Both the position numbers and the translations under genes were made by a program. A stretch of DNA of 64,000 nt. It comes from Mucilaginibacter empetricola. GTDB taxonomy: Bacteria; Bacteroidota; Bacteroidia; Sphingobacteriales; Sphingobacteriaceae. Under the pieces are notes generated by a model. It searched no databases. It was not told the origin of the DNA and saw nothing but the letters and a program-made list of their open reading frames with translations. Positions 18,863 through 27,248 of this stretch are shown one piece after another. How positions within the stretch are numbered: the stretch's first letter is position 1; every line of letters starts with the position of its first letter. Location: NCBI RefSeq assembly GCF_024808665.1, contig NZ_JANUBZ010000004.1, positions 336,428 to 400,427 on the forward strand, written 5' to 3'.

Positions 18863-19462
18863 TTATTTTTTAATAAACATAAGCGATACTGCTGAACCTG
18901 CTCCCAGCAGCGCGCCCGCAGCAACATCGCTGGGGTAATGTTCACCTAAATACATCCTGGAATAACTTACCGTGCCGGCCCATAAAAACGAAGGCCCAAT
19001 TACATACCATTTTGGATAGGCAATGGACAACGCTGTTGCCGTAGCAAACGACGAAGACGTATGACCCGAAGGAAAGGACGTACCGCTTGCCCGGTAAACC
19101 GGAACAATATTGATGTTTTGTATAAATGGCCTTGGGCGCTTAACAATATGTTTAATTAAATAGGTTAATCCGTACGTTAGGGCCGAACTGCTTGCTATAT
19201 ATAAAGAGTTTTGGCGCATAGCTTCGTTATGGCCAATTATTCCACCAGCCAATAAGGCAACTGGCACGCCAACATCAACATATTGATTGGTATTCGACAT
19301 AAACAGGAAAAAGCTTGTTTGTTCTGGTGTACGATTGTCTTGCAAATCGATTAACGTGCGGTCATCGAATTTTTGGGTGGCAAACTGAGCAAAAACAAAG
19401 CGGGGGGCAGTAAGTGTTATTACCATCAGCAAAAAAAAAATCCGGTTTAGTTTTTTACTCAT
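18863..19462 (-). CDS. PAP2-family (type 2 phosphatidic acid phosphatase-like) membrane phosphatase
   Basis: A 199-residue protein with a signal/anchor (to about residue 25, ending FVFAQ) and the three PAP2 motifs: KHIVKRPRPF, SFPSGHTSSSFA and SRMYLGEHYPSDV. These supply the catalytic Lys/Arg, the two His residues and Asp. Likely substrates are lipid pyrophosphates or phospholipids at the periplasmic face. It starts eight bases after the second Pycsar-type effector, so the two are very probably co-translated from one mRNA. Confidence 0.9.
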   Translation of the reverse strand: MSKKLNRIFFLLMVITLTAPRFVFAQFATQKFDDRTLIDLQDNRTPEQTSFFLFMSNTNQYVDVGVPVALLAGGIIGHNEAMRQNSLYIASSSALTYGLTYLIKHIVKRPRPFIQNINIVPVYRASGTSFPSGHTSSSFATATALSIAYPKWYVIGPSFLWAGTVSYSRMYLGEHYPSDVAAGALLGAGSAVSLMFIKK

Positions 19463-19470
19463 AAAGGCAA

Positions 19471-20109
19471 TTATTTAATGGCTGCCGGATGGCTGAAAAA
19501 CATAATGGCGATAATAAATGCCAATACCGAAACAATAAGCCCGAACATAAAAATGTTATAGGCAAGGCGTAATAAATGGTACTTTTTGCCCAGTACAATT
19601 CCCTGCGAATACACATCTTTTATTAAACTTCGATACAAAAAGTCTTTATCATCCATTACTTTAAGCATACCATAGTTATAGTCTTCCAGGCTCATTTTGT
19701 AAAAGTTGCCAAAAAATAAAAGGTTAACTCTTTTTTCGTCCACGTCTTGCTTACTAAACAAACCATTAGGTATTGATGGCCGGGTTGCTAAAATAGAAAA
19801 CGTCATAGATAGGATGCTCACCGTCATCAAAACAAAACTGGGGATGATTAAATCTGCATACTGATCCACCTTACGCAGCACCAAACCGATTATAGCCGAT
19901 AAAATAATAGAATTTACCGTAATTAAAATATGCGCTTTCTGATCGGCCATGTCGCTCAGTTCCTGTTGATTTTTGGAACTTATCCTAAACATGGTTTCAA
20001 TGCCTTTGTCTGGTTTATCGCTGTCCTTATTTTTCTTTTTTTTACCGTTGGTGGATATTACAGCTGCCTCTTCAGTTGGTAGTACGGATTCTCCCTGCGT
20101 TTCTTTCAT
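19471..20109 (-). CDS. Pycsar-effector-like (PycTM/DUF5706) membrane protein
   Basis: A 212-residue protein: a charged Lys-rich N-terminus (about 1-38), the signature GIETMFRISSKNQQELSDMA followed by DQKAHILITVNSIILSAIIG, two helices near 65-110 and one near the C-terminus (FMFGLIVSVLAFIIAIMFF). This is the DUF5706 fold of Pycsar transmembrane effectors, which in phage defence respond to cCMP/cUMP and disturb the inner membrane. From GIETMF onward it is nearly identical in pattern to the C-terminal half of the HD protein at 20716-21966, so the two are recent paralogues. No pyrimidine cyclase gene is in the window; a defence role is inference. Confidence 0.85.
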   Translation of the reverse strand: MKETQGESVLPTEEAAVISTNGKKKKNKDSDKPDKGIETMFRISSKNQQELSDMADQKAHILITVNSIILSAIIGLVLRKVDQYADLIIPSFVLMTVSILSMTFSILATRPSIPNGLFSKQDVDEKRVNLLFFGNFYKMSLEDYNYGMLKVMDDKDFLYRSLIKDVYSQGIVLGKKYHLLRLAYNIFMFGLIVSVLAFIIAIMFFSHPAAIK

Positions 20110-20124
20110 TTGTTGGTGTTAATA

Positions 20125-20700
20125 TTAAAAAGCGCATGCTTGTACAGGCTTAATGCCTTCTTTATCCTTTGTCAATATAGCTTGCCCATGACTATAAGTT
20201 ATAATCCAGATGCTGTCGAAGTCGTTATCATCCCAGCTCAATAAGCTTTTTTTTACGCCCAACTCAGCAGCAATGGATACTAATTCTTTATGTTCCCAAA
20301 CTATTAAAACCGTTCCTTTATTTTTCTCGACAGCATTCGCTAATTTATCAGACTGATCAACAGTATAGTTAGTATTGATAGTGAGGTTATATTTTACTGC
20401 CAGGGGCACCGCAGTTTGCAGCATCCTGCAGTTTTTGGTTTGTTTCCCTGTGCCAGGAGCAGGAACGTATACATAATCGGGTATACCGAATTTACTTTTA
20501 ATTACATCAGGCAATTTAACTGACCTGTTAAAGCCGGCGCACGACAAGTTATCGCCATCATCCGGCTTTTCTCCATGCCGTATTAAAACAATACGTAACG
20601 CGGTTTTCCCTGCTTTTGATTGCCCGCAAGCTGCCATAGTAAAAACCAGGCTACCTAAAAGGAGCACAATAGCCGAAATGAATTGTTTGTTTGTTTTCAT
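20125..20700 (-). CDS. Histidine-phosphatase-family lipoprotein
   Basis: A 191-residue lipoprotein (lipobox MAAC, Cys25) with the phosphoglycerate-mutase/SixA-like catalytic motif LRIVLIRHGEKPDDGDNLSC and the later catalytic-His motif VLIVWEHKELVSIA. The RHGE histidine would be phosphorylated during catalysis. It is predicted to face the periplasm. It sits between the two Pycsar-type effector genes with 15-base gaps on each side, an unusual position for a housekeeping phosphatase. Confidence 0.83.
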   Translation of the reverse strand: MKTNKQFISAIVLLLGSLVFTMAACGQSKAGKTALRIVLIRHGEKPDDGDNLSCAGFNRSVKLPDVIKSKFGIPDYVYVPAPGTGKQTKNCRMLQTAVPLAVKYNLTINTNYTVDQSDKLANAVEKNKGTVLIVWEHKELVSIAAELGVKKSLLSWDDNDFDSIWIITYSHGQAILTKDKEGIKPVQACAF

Positions 20701-20715
20701 AGCTGATACTTTTAA

Positions 20716-21966
20716 TTAAACAATATGCCGTGGACTGAAAAATGATACTGCAATAATGAAAGCAAATACCGAAACGATAAGGCCAAACATAAATACACTG
20801 TACGCTATACGGAGCAGCCTGTATTTTTTACCCAAAACTACCCCTTGCGAGTAAACATCCTTTATTAAACTGCCATATAAAAACTCCCGGTCGTCCATCA
20901 TTTTTAGCATGCCGTAGGTATAGTCCTCTAATCCCATTTTGTAAAAGTTACCAAAAAATAACAGGTTCACCTTTTTTTGATCTACATCGTCCTTGGTAAA
21001 CACGCCGTTAGGAATTGACGGGCGGGTTGATAATATAGAAAAAGTCATTGCTGCTACGCTTACAGACAGTAATATAATGGTAGGGACGAGCAGATATTCA
21101 TATTCATTTAACCGGCGTAGCACCAGGCTTATCAGCGCCGATAAAATGATGGAATTAACCGTTATCATAATGTGCGCCTTTTTATCAGCCATATCGCTAA
21201 GCCGCTGGTGATTGCTTGAGCTGATGCGGAACATGGTTTCTATCCCTTTATCGGGCTTATCTTCAAATATTTTGTCTTTATTTTTTTTTGTTTTTGGATG
21301 ATCGGCAGATGCGTCGGCTAGAACAATGTCTTCTTCTGTTTTGGCCTCCGGCGATGTCGCTTTTTCAACGGCGCTTTCTACCTTGCTTTTTAACATTTCT
21401 ATATTTTTCTGCTGACCGTCGTTTAGTAGCTGCTGGCAATAGTCGGTATGGTATTGATGTGCCTCTAAAAATACGATACTCTTTTTTTGCCAATCCAACT
21501 TATCCATAGGTGGATTATTTAAATTGTTGTATTCCTTCAATAACAATTTGTTCTTTTTGGAAAAATCGTCGGTCCCGAGGTGATATAAATCAGCATCGCA
21601 AATGATTTTTTCCAATAAACTAACCGGTTTTTGAGGCATTTTTGTTGCCATAATGCAACTTTTAATAGCCTTTATATCGGTTTCCCCAACATCCTTGCTT
21701 CTTAAAAAGTTTTCTGCTATCAATGCACTCTGTGTTTCATGATGATCGCGATCAACAATATATCCTAAATCATGAAACCATGCCGCTGCACAAACAATAA
21801 ACAAATCATGCGGACTTACCTGATAGTGATTTGCAATTTCAGTTGTATGATCAACCACATTTTGTGTATGCTTTTTATTATGATAGGCAAAAGTTTTATC
21901 GTCTTGCACGTCGAAATATTCCAAAGCATATTCGGCAATTTTTTCAAGCGTTTTGTGGTAATTCAT
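20716..21966 (-). CDS. HD-domain phosphohydrolase fused to a Pycsar-effector-like (DUF5706) membrane domain
   Basis: A 416-residue two-part protein. Residues 1-200 are an HD hydrolase: AYHNKKHTQNVVDHTTEIA, the metal-binding AAAWFHDLGYIVDRDHHETQ (His65-Asp66) and CDADLYHLG. A Lys/Glu-rich linker follows (about 205-240). Residues 240-416 are a PycTM-like domain: KGIETMFRISSSNHQRLSDM, two helices, VNLLFFGNFYKMGLEDYTYG, and a last helix. An HD domain could degrade or sense a nucleotide signal that acts on the membrane domain. This coupling is inferred; only the domain content is seen. Confidence 0.87.
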   Translation of the reverse strand: MNYHKTLEKIAEYALEYFDVQDDKTFAYHNKKHTQNVVDHTTEIANHYQVSPHDLFIVCAAAWFHDLGYIVDRDHHETQSALIAENFLRSKDVGETDIKAIKSCIMATKMPQKPVSLLEKIICDADLYHLGTDDFSKKNKLLLKEYNNLNNPPMDKLDWQKKSIVFLEAHQYHTDYCQQLLNDGQQKNIEMLKSKVESAVEKATSPEAKTEEDIVLADASADHPKTKKNKDKIFEDKPDKGIETMFRISSSNHQRLSDMADKKAHIMITVNSIILSALISLVLRRLNEYEYLLVPTIILLSVSVAAMTFSILSTRPSIPNGVFTKDDVDQKKVNLLFFGNFYKMGLEDYTYGMLKMMDDREFLYGSLIKDVYSQGVVLGKKYRLLRIAYSVFMFGLIVSVFAFIIAVSFFSPRHIV

Positions 21967-22016
21967 AGTTTTTGTTTTAACAGTTTTTTTAGATGATAAA
22001 AAACAACCGGGTATGT

Positions 22017-24392
22017 TTATTCAACATTCTGTTGTTTAATTTCATGCAGTAACTCATTATAATCATATCGTTTGGCGAACGGTAATTTATTGTTGTACAA
22101 TATTTTTACACGCAAAGCCTTCAGGCCCGAAATTCCTTGCAAATCTTCTAATTCCAGCAATTCAATTTCATCATCCAGCATTTGTTTTGACTGTAAAAAC
22201 TGAATGTAGGTAATGTATTCCCACTCTTCTTCCTTGTTTGAATACACAACCGTTAATTTTCCAACGGCAGTAATGCGCTCATGAGTGCCTTTTACAAAAG
22301 CTTTATCTATTCTTTTCTTTACCACTTCAAACCTTGCATTATAAGCTCCGTCTACATCAAAATGTTTCTCATCTGTGCGGAAACGAATGGCTATAGGTGC
22401 GCTAAATACCAATATAAGCGAAGTTACCTCAAGCGGGTAGGGAAGATGAGCTTTTTGAAGTTGATGTTCTGCCTCCATTTCGCAAAGTACCTGTATTTGC
22501 CATAACCGCAGATTGTATAGGTCCGATAACTCAAATTTTCGATCAGGTGCTATTGATGACCCGATATATAAACTATGTTCAATGCCATCGGTTTTAAACC
22601 GTTCATAATAATGCGGGAACCTGGCTTGGGCCTCTGCCTGGTCATGATCCAGCTTTAGCGCCATTCTCTCGTTTATGAGCGTGATGGTTTCGTCGTACTT
22701 TCTGCGATGTGTGTGAAAATCGCCGTTGTTTTTATCGCTATTGGAAAAATAATTGTCGATTAGCGGCGTAATAGGCAGCTGTGACGATATCGCTTCGTTA
22801 AACAAAGGATAAACTTTAACATCCAGAAAATGATTAAAGGATTGCTCGGTATCAGCTTTAAAGGTTGAATGGAGCTGAATAAGAATTTCGTTCAAATCAT
22901 TTATATATTCCTTGGTTACCGCCTTAAAATCTGGTTGTAATTGCTGTAGCAGGGCCATTATGCTGGCAGCTTGTTTTTGCAAGTCGGTCTGCAAACAGTC
23001 ATTCCGGGTTACGGATGAATCCTTAATGTCAATTTGCCCATAAAGGGGGTATACGTTTTCAAAAACTATCTCCTTTAGCGAGTAGCTTTTATTCAGGATT
23101 TTATTGTGAATAAATTTCAGTGCCTCCTTTTCAAACTTCCAATAAACACTGGGGTGAATGCTGGTGTATTCAATTTGTATAAGGGCACGTACCTGGTTAT
23201 TGAGATCGGTAAATTGCCTGTCGATAGTGTCGGTTAAAAAAGGCATTATGATATTTAGCCTGTTGGCATTGATACTGTTAAGCTGCCCTGCTTTATGCGA
23301 AATAACTTCGAAAACTGCTATCAGTTTATCGTTTTTTACAACGGGCGCCAATATAAAGCTTTTAATGCCTAGCGCGTTAAAGCGCTTTACAAAGCCATTG
23401 TCCTCACTTTTAGTCAGATGGGCCGCCACATTTGAAACAGCATAATAGGTTTTTTTTTCGATGAGATTGGTAATCGCAGATGGACACAGGGCTTTGCCAG
23501 CTTCTTTTTCCTGGTCATCCGACAAAAGAAAACTCGAGACCCGTTGGTCAAAATTTACAGCGTTAAATGTGTGCTCTTTTGCATTATACGCCGAAAGACC
23601 AATATAAAGATCGGGAATATTAAAAATAGACCGAAAAATTGATTCCAGCTGTTGTTTTAATATTTCATTGCGTTCGCCCAGTAAAGTTTCTTTTAAGGTT
23701 GATACCGCATTTTCAACCGTTGCATCAAACAACGTTACAATAGCAAAGCCTTTAATGATCCAACTTTCCGGTGGAAATTTTTGTTTCCATAGTTTCAGGT
23801 CGTCAAAATTATCACGTAATAATTCAATATCCGTCTGTGAAATTGCCGGAGCATTTTCGGTAGGATTTAGCTCCAGAAAATCGCCATTATAGGTAATGCG
23901 GTAGTGTTTAATTACGCCTTCAGCTGTCGGGATATCGTAAAACAGTGGCCTTGTGAAATCAAAACTGGTACCATAAAACCTGTTCATAATAAGACAACAG
24001 CTCATTATATACAACTGGTGCTCGTCAGAATCGCTGATATAAATATCAAATGGAGGGTTGGCCGAATTAAGGATATCTTGCAGCCGTTTTGTTGGGTTAA
24101 TCAACAAATGCTGGTAGGGGAGCGTAACTGCTTTTATTTCGTTATTAGTGAGCGCGGATGGAAAAAGTTCTGATAATAGCAGACTAATAAGTTGCGGATT
24201 ATTTTTAACCAGAGCTATATCAGTAATGCCGGTCTTAAATTCAGGGTATGGTTCAATTTCTTTGAGTATCTGTTTAGCCAGGCCATTACGGCTATCATTC
24301 GGCGATGCAGCCAATTGTTCCCAATGCTCAATTATTTTATTAAATGAGAATTGTAACTGGAAAGGGATTTCCGCTGGTTGCTTAAATTTCAT
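22017..24392 (-). CDS. Large GAF-domain protein, putative sensor
   Basis: The ATG at 24390-24392 (MKFKQPAEIPFQ) gives 791 residues; a TTG further upstream would overlap the preceding gene. A GAF-like domain lies near residues 250-410 (IPDLYIGLSAYNAKEHTFNA, then GIKSFILAPVVKNDKLIAVF). A long helical region (440-600) contains FENVYPLYGQIDIKDSS, a phrase conserved in Bacteroidota GAF proteins of this size. No kinase, cyclase or DNA-binding domain was recognised at the C-terminus. It follows the kinase-barrel gene by 16 bases and precedes the HD-PycTM gene by 50. Confidence 0.75.
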   Translation of the reverse strand: MKFKQPAEIPFQLQFSFNKIIEHWEQLAASPNDSRNGLAKQILKEIEPYPEFKTGITDIALVKNNPQLISLLLSELFPSALTNNEIKAVTLPYQHLLINPTKRLQDILNSANPPFDIYISDSDEHQLYIMSCCLIMNRFYGTSFDFTRPLFYDIPTAEGVIKHYRITYNGDFLELNPTENAPAISQTDIELLRDNFDDLKLWKQKFPPESWIIKGFAIVTLFDATVENAVSTLKETLLGERNEILKQQLESIFRSIFNIPDLYIGLSAYNAKEHTFNAVNFDQRVSSFLLSDDQEKEAGKALCPSAITNLIEKKTYYAVSNVAAHLTKSEDNGFVKRFNALGIKSFILAPVVKNDKLIAVFEVISHKAGQLNSINANRLNIIMPFLTDTIDRQFTDLNNQVRALIQIEYTSIHPSVYWKFEKEALKFIHNKILNKSYSLKEIVFENVYPLYGQIDIKDSSVTRNDCLQTDLQKQAASIMALLQQLQPDFKAVTKEYINDLNEILIQLHSTFKADTEQSFNHFLDVKVYPLFNEAISSQLPITPLIDNYFSNSDKNNGDFHTHRRKYDETITLINERMALKLDHDQAEAQARFPHYYERFKTDGIEHSLYIGSSIAPDRKFELSDLYNLRLWQIQVLCEMEAEHQLQKAHLPYPLEVTSLILVFSAPIAIRFRTDEKHFDVDGAYNARFEVVKKRIDKAFVKGTHERITAVGKLTVVYSNKEEEWEYITYIQFLQSKQMLDDEIELLELEDLQGISGLKALRVKILYNNKLPFAKRYDYNELLHEIKQQNVE

Positions 24393-24408
24393 ATTTAGTA
24401 TAAAACTA

Positions 24409-26991
24409 TTAAAATTTATAGCCAATTGTTATATAAGGGTAGGTTCCCTCTTTAGAAAAGCCTACTACGCCCTGTATCAACACCAATTGAGCAGGTATTA
24501 TATAAAAGCCACCACCATAACCGTCGTGCCATGCATTTGACGATTCGCCGGGTGTCCAAACACGGCCAACGTCATTGAAGCCTACTATGCCTACGCTGCC
24601 CGGGGTTATATAGGATGTAAAATCAAATAATTTTAAATGTAATTCAAGGTTATCATATGCCATACTTTTACCCGTAAAGCGCCATATATAAAATCCGCGA
24701 AGATCTAAATCGCCCCCCAATTTTACCTGCTGATAATAATTCGCTTTGCCGGTCACTATGCCGCCGCCAATGCGGTTACCGATAACAAAGATAGAGTCCC
24801 TGTCGGGATTTAAATAGACGCTGAAATCGGTTAAGAATTTCCCAAAGGTGTGATCACTGATGTTAATACCGGTCATGCCCGCTGCTACGGTATTCCAGTA
24901 GATACCGTTATGTGGTATGATGCCTTTTGTCCGGGTATCGAGGGTTAAAGAGCCTATTATTCCTGTAAAAACCTGTGTGCTAAATACTTTTTGATCCGGA
25001 TGTTCCAAATCATATTGATACAGATATCTGTCTTTGTTATCATTTTGGTTGCTGTTGTAATATTCTTCTACAACGCCTAAACTTCCCACCCATTTGCCGT
25101 ATTTATGGCGCAGGCGCAAGTCGGCAATTATATCGTCATAAATATTTCTGTAATATTCAATTTTTTGATTGCCGGAGTTTACGAAGACTGTATTGTTGCC
25201 AACTCCAAAAAAGTAACTGTTGTAGTTTGGTCCTTTTGATATAACGTTGGCAACCAAATCGTTATCGCCAATAACCGATTTAAACTCGCCTTTGTAATTT
25301 AGTAACAAGGAGTTACTGCCAAAACCATAATCAATTGACAGGCTTTGCCTGGAAGAATAAGGCTCTTTTCTAAAGCCATGTTTTTCCAAAACAAATTCAG
25401 GAATAAGTTGAAAACCAAAGTCCTTGTCATAACTGGCCAGTAAAAGCGGTTGCAGATAATCGTACTTAAAACTAAATTTATGGTAACTGTTTACAGAGGT
25501 ATCTGCCGCGGTTCTGATACGAGCCTGTGAGGAAGGCGGAAGATTGTTTTTTTCATCTGATCGATCATAAACATACAATCTTGATTTGTTATGCAATGTG
25601 CTGTCTATGGTAAAAGTGTCTTCGTCATCGCCGCCAATCATCCGCACCGTTATTGGCGATGGTTTAGTGCCCGAAACTATAAATTGATCTTTTCCGCCGA
25701 AGCCATATAACCTTATTTCGTTGGTAACAGCGGGATCAAAAGTGCGCTGGTAAACAACTTTTTGAACCCGACCATCTTTCTTTATTTTGTTTATAGTGAC
25801 TAATAAACTTTTGTCGGGTTGATTTACTATTTCAATTTTCTCGCGTTTATCAGAAGCCGGTATTTCAACTGTTTTGGCCAGGAAACGGTAATAAGTTAAG
25901 CCTTGTTCGCTTAAAACGTTTCTGCGGGCTATCAGCTTTTTAATAATTTCGTTGCCGCTAAGTTTGAAAATAGTATCGGGCATTTGCTTAATAGCACGGG
26001 TTATTACTTCATCTGTTAATGTTTTTTGTACATAAGCAATTTCGGTTTTCCAATCCTGTTCGGAGAGGCTGTTTAAAAAGTACCTGTCAAAATACCGTGC
26101 ATTGAGGTTCCACCGGTTAATTGACCGGATATGGTTTCCATAACTCTGGAATTTGGCCATTAGCAAATATTGCGACACGGCCCATGGCAAAAAACCATTG
26201 GCGCTATCGTAAACCTGATCCCGGTCTCTGGGTACAGGTTTATATAAAATCCCCTCGTCGTCTGTTGTCTTTTCCCAACGCCATTGATCCTCATGGCGAT
26301 CCCAGTCGCCCAACAGCATATCCAACAAGCGAGCCCGTAAAACCAGGTGCTGGTCAACACGATTATCATTGTCGTCCTGAATTTTTCTTTGGGCTTTTGG
26401 GGTGTTATCCGTTTTGTCGGCGTCCAATGGTTCACGTTCTTCAAACAGAAATACCTGGTTGGCAAAGTCTTTTCTATATTTTCCTAAAGCGGGGTCATCG
26501 GGTACATAAACAACCTTGGGGTGGGCGTGCGGTATACCCAGTGCCTCCGCCATTATAGGCACCGTTAACGCAGCAAACGGATGTTCGGCTGATATTTGAT
26601 CCTGTACAATGTCCCGGGCGATTGTGGGCCGTAAATTGGGCGGTAATACCTTTTCGGGGTATTTTTGAATTGTTCTTAAAACCCATTCCTGCCCGCTGCT
26701 GTCCTGTAACCTTAATGATTTGGTTTGCATACCTCCGCCAAGTTGCAGGATCTTTAATCCACCCTTTTCTTTTTCGAGATAAAAAACAGGGAGCTTGACC
26801 TTGGTTGCCCAAAGCTGGCGATAGTTTTCGCCAAATAGCATGCGGTGAAAACCGTTTACTTTATTGTAATCGGGCTCAATGGCAACTTTAATACTATCAG
26901 TTGATAGGTTTTGAGATTGCCCTTTTGAGTAAAGTATTGTTAGAATAATGGTTAAGAAAAAAACTTTTTTATAGGTATAAAATTTAAGCAT
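24409..26991 (-). CDS. Outer-membrane BamA/TamA-like beta-barrel with kinase-like N-terminal domain
   Basis: An 860-residue protein. A signal peptide (about 1-26, ending GQSQ) is followed by a region (50-300) with EWVLRTIQKYPEK, DMLLGDWDRHEDQWRW and YKPVPRDRDQVYD. The GDWDRH...PRDRD pattern resembles the catalytic and metal-binding motifs of Fam20/HipA-like kinases. The C-terminal half (about 500-860) is a 16-strand BamA-superfamily barrel, ending GFNDVGRVWTPGE...GTYPYITIGYKF with the terminal aromatic. The same N-terminal region is seen in other Bacteroidota barrels annotated as surface antigens. The barrel assignment is firm; kinase activity is not shown. First gene of the seven-gene unit. 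Confidence 0.82.
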   Translation of the reverse strand: MLKFYTYKKVFFLTIILTILYSKGQSQNLSTDSIKVAIEPDYNKVNGFHRMLFGENYRQLWATKVKLPVFYLEKEKGGLKILQLGGGMQTKSLRLQDSSGQEWVLRTIQKYPEKVLPPNLRPTIARDIVQDQISAEHPFAALTVPIMAEALGIPHAHPKVVYVPDDPALGKYRKDFANQVFLFEEREPLDADKTDNTPKAQRKIQDDNDNRVDQHLVLRARLLDMLLGDWDRHEDQWRWEKTTDDEGILYKPVPRDRDQVYDSANGFLPWAVSQYLLMAKFQSYGNHIRSINRWNLNARYFDRYFLNSLSEQDWKTEIAYVQKTLTDEVITRAIKQMPDTIFKLSGNEIIKKLIARRNVLSEQGLTYYRFLAKTVEIPASDKREKIEIVNQPDKSLLVTINKIKKDGRVQKVVYQRTFDPAVTNEIRLYGFGGKDQFIVSGTKPSPITVRMIGGDDEDTFTIDSTLHNKSRLYVYDRSDEKNNLPPSSQARIRTAADTSVNSYHKFSFKYDYLQPLLLASYDKDFGFQLIPEFVLEKHGFRKEPYSSRQSLSIDYGFGSNSLLLNYKGEFKSVIGDNDLVANVISKGPNYNSYFFGVGNNTVFVNSGNQKIEYYRNIYDDIIADLRLRHKYGKWVGSLGVVEEYYNSNQNDNKDRYLYQYDLEHPDQKVFSTQVFTGIIGSLTLDTRTKGIIPHNGIYWNTVAAGMTGINISDHTFGKFLTDFSVYLNPDRDSIFVIGNRIGGGIVTGKANYYQQVKLGGDLDLRGFYIWRFTGKSMAYDNLELHLKLFDFTSYITPGSVGIVGFNDVGRVWTPGESSNAWHDGYGGGFYIIPAQLVLIQGVVGFSKEGTYPYITIGYKF

Positions 26992-27248
26992 AAATCAATA
27001 TGATTAGTTGGCTAAGACGCGTTATTAACAAAGTTTTTATTTATCAGCAAATATAATCTGTTTGCTATTTCATGCCAATTTGTTGCTGCCTTAAGGGTAA
27101 CTCATATCAGTCACAGACAAGGCCAAATCAATTCTGCCTAATTTACATAAAAATGATCTTTGTATAACATTGAAAATTTTATTGCCTTTTTTATGATAGA
27201 TGGATGATATAATTGAGTTTAATAACAATTCAAATATCGGGCAATAAA

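Noticed and set aside
19471..21966. A complete Pycsar phage-defence system
   Set aside because: No adenylate/uridylate-cyclase-type gene is present, so only effector-like proteins can be claimed.
26121..26812. Frames of 100-145 codons on both strands
   Set aside because: They lie inside the kinase-barrel gene and have no protein-family or start-site support.
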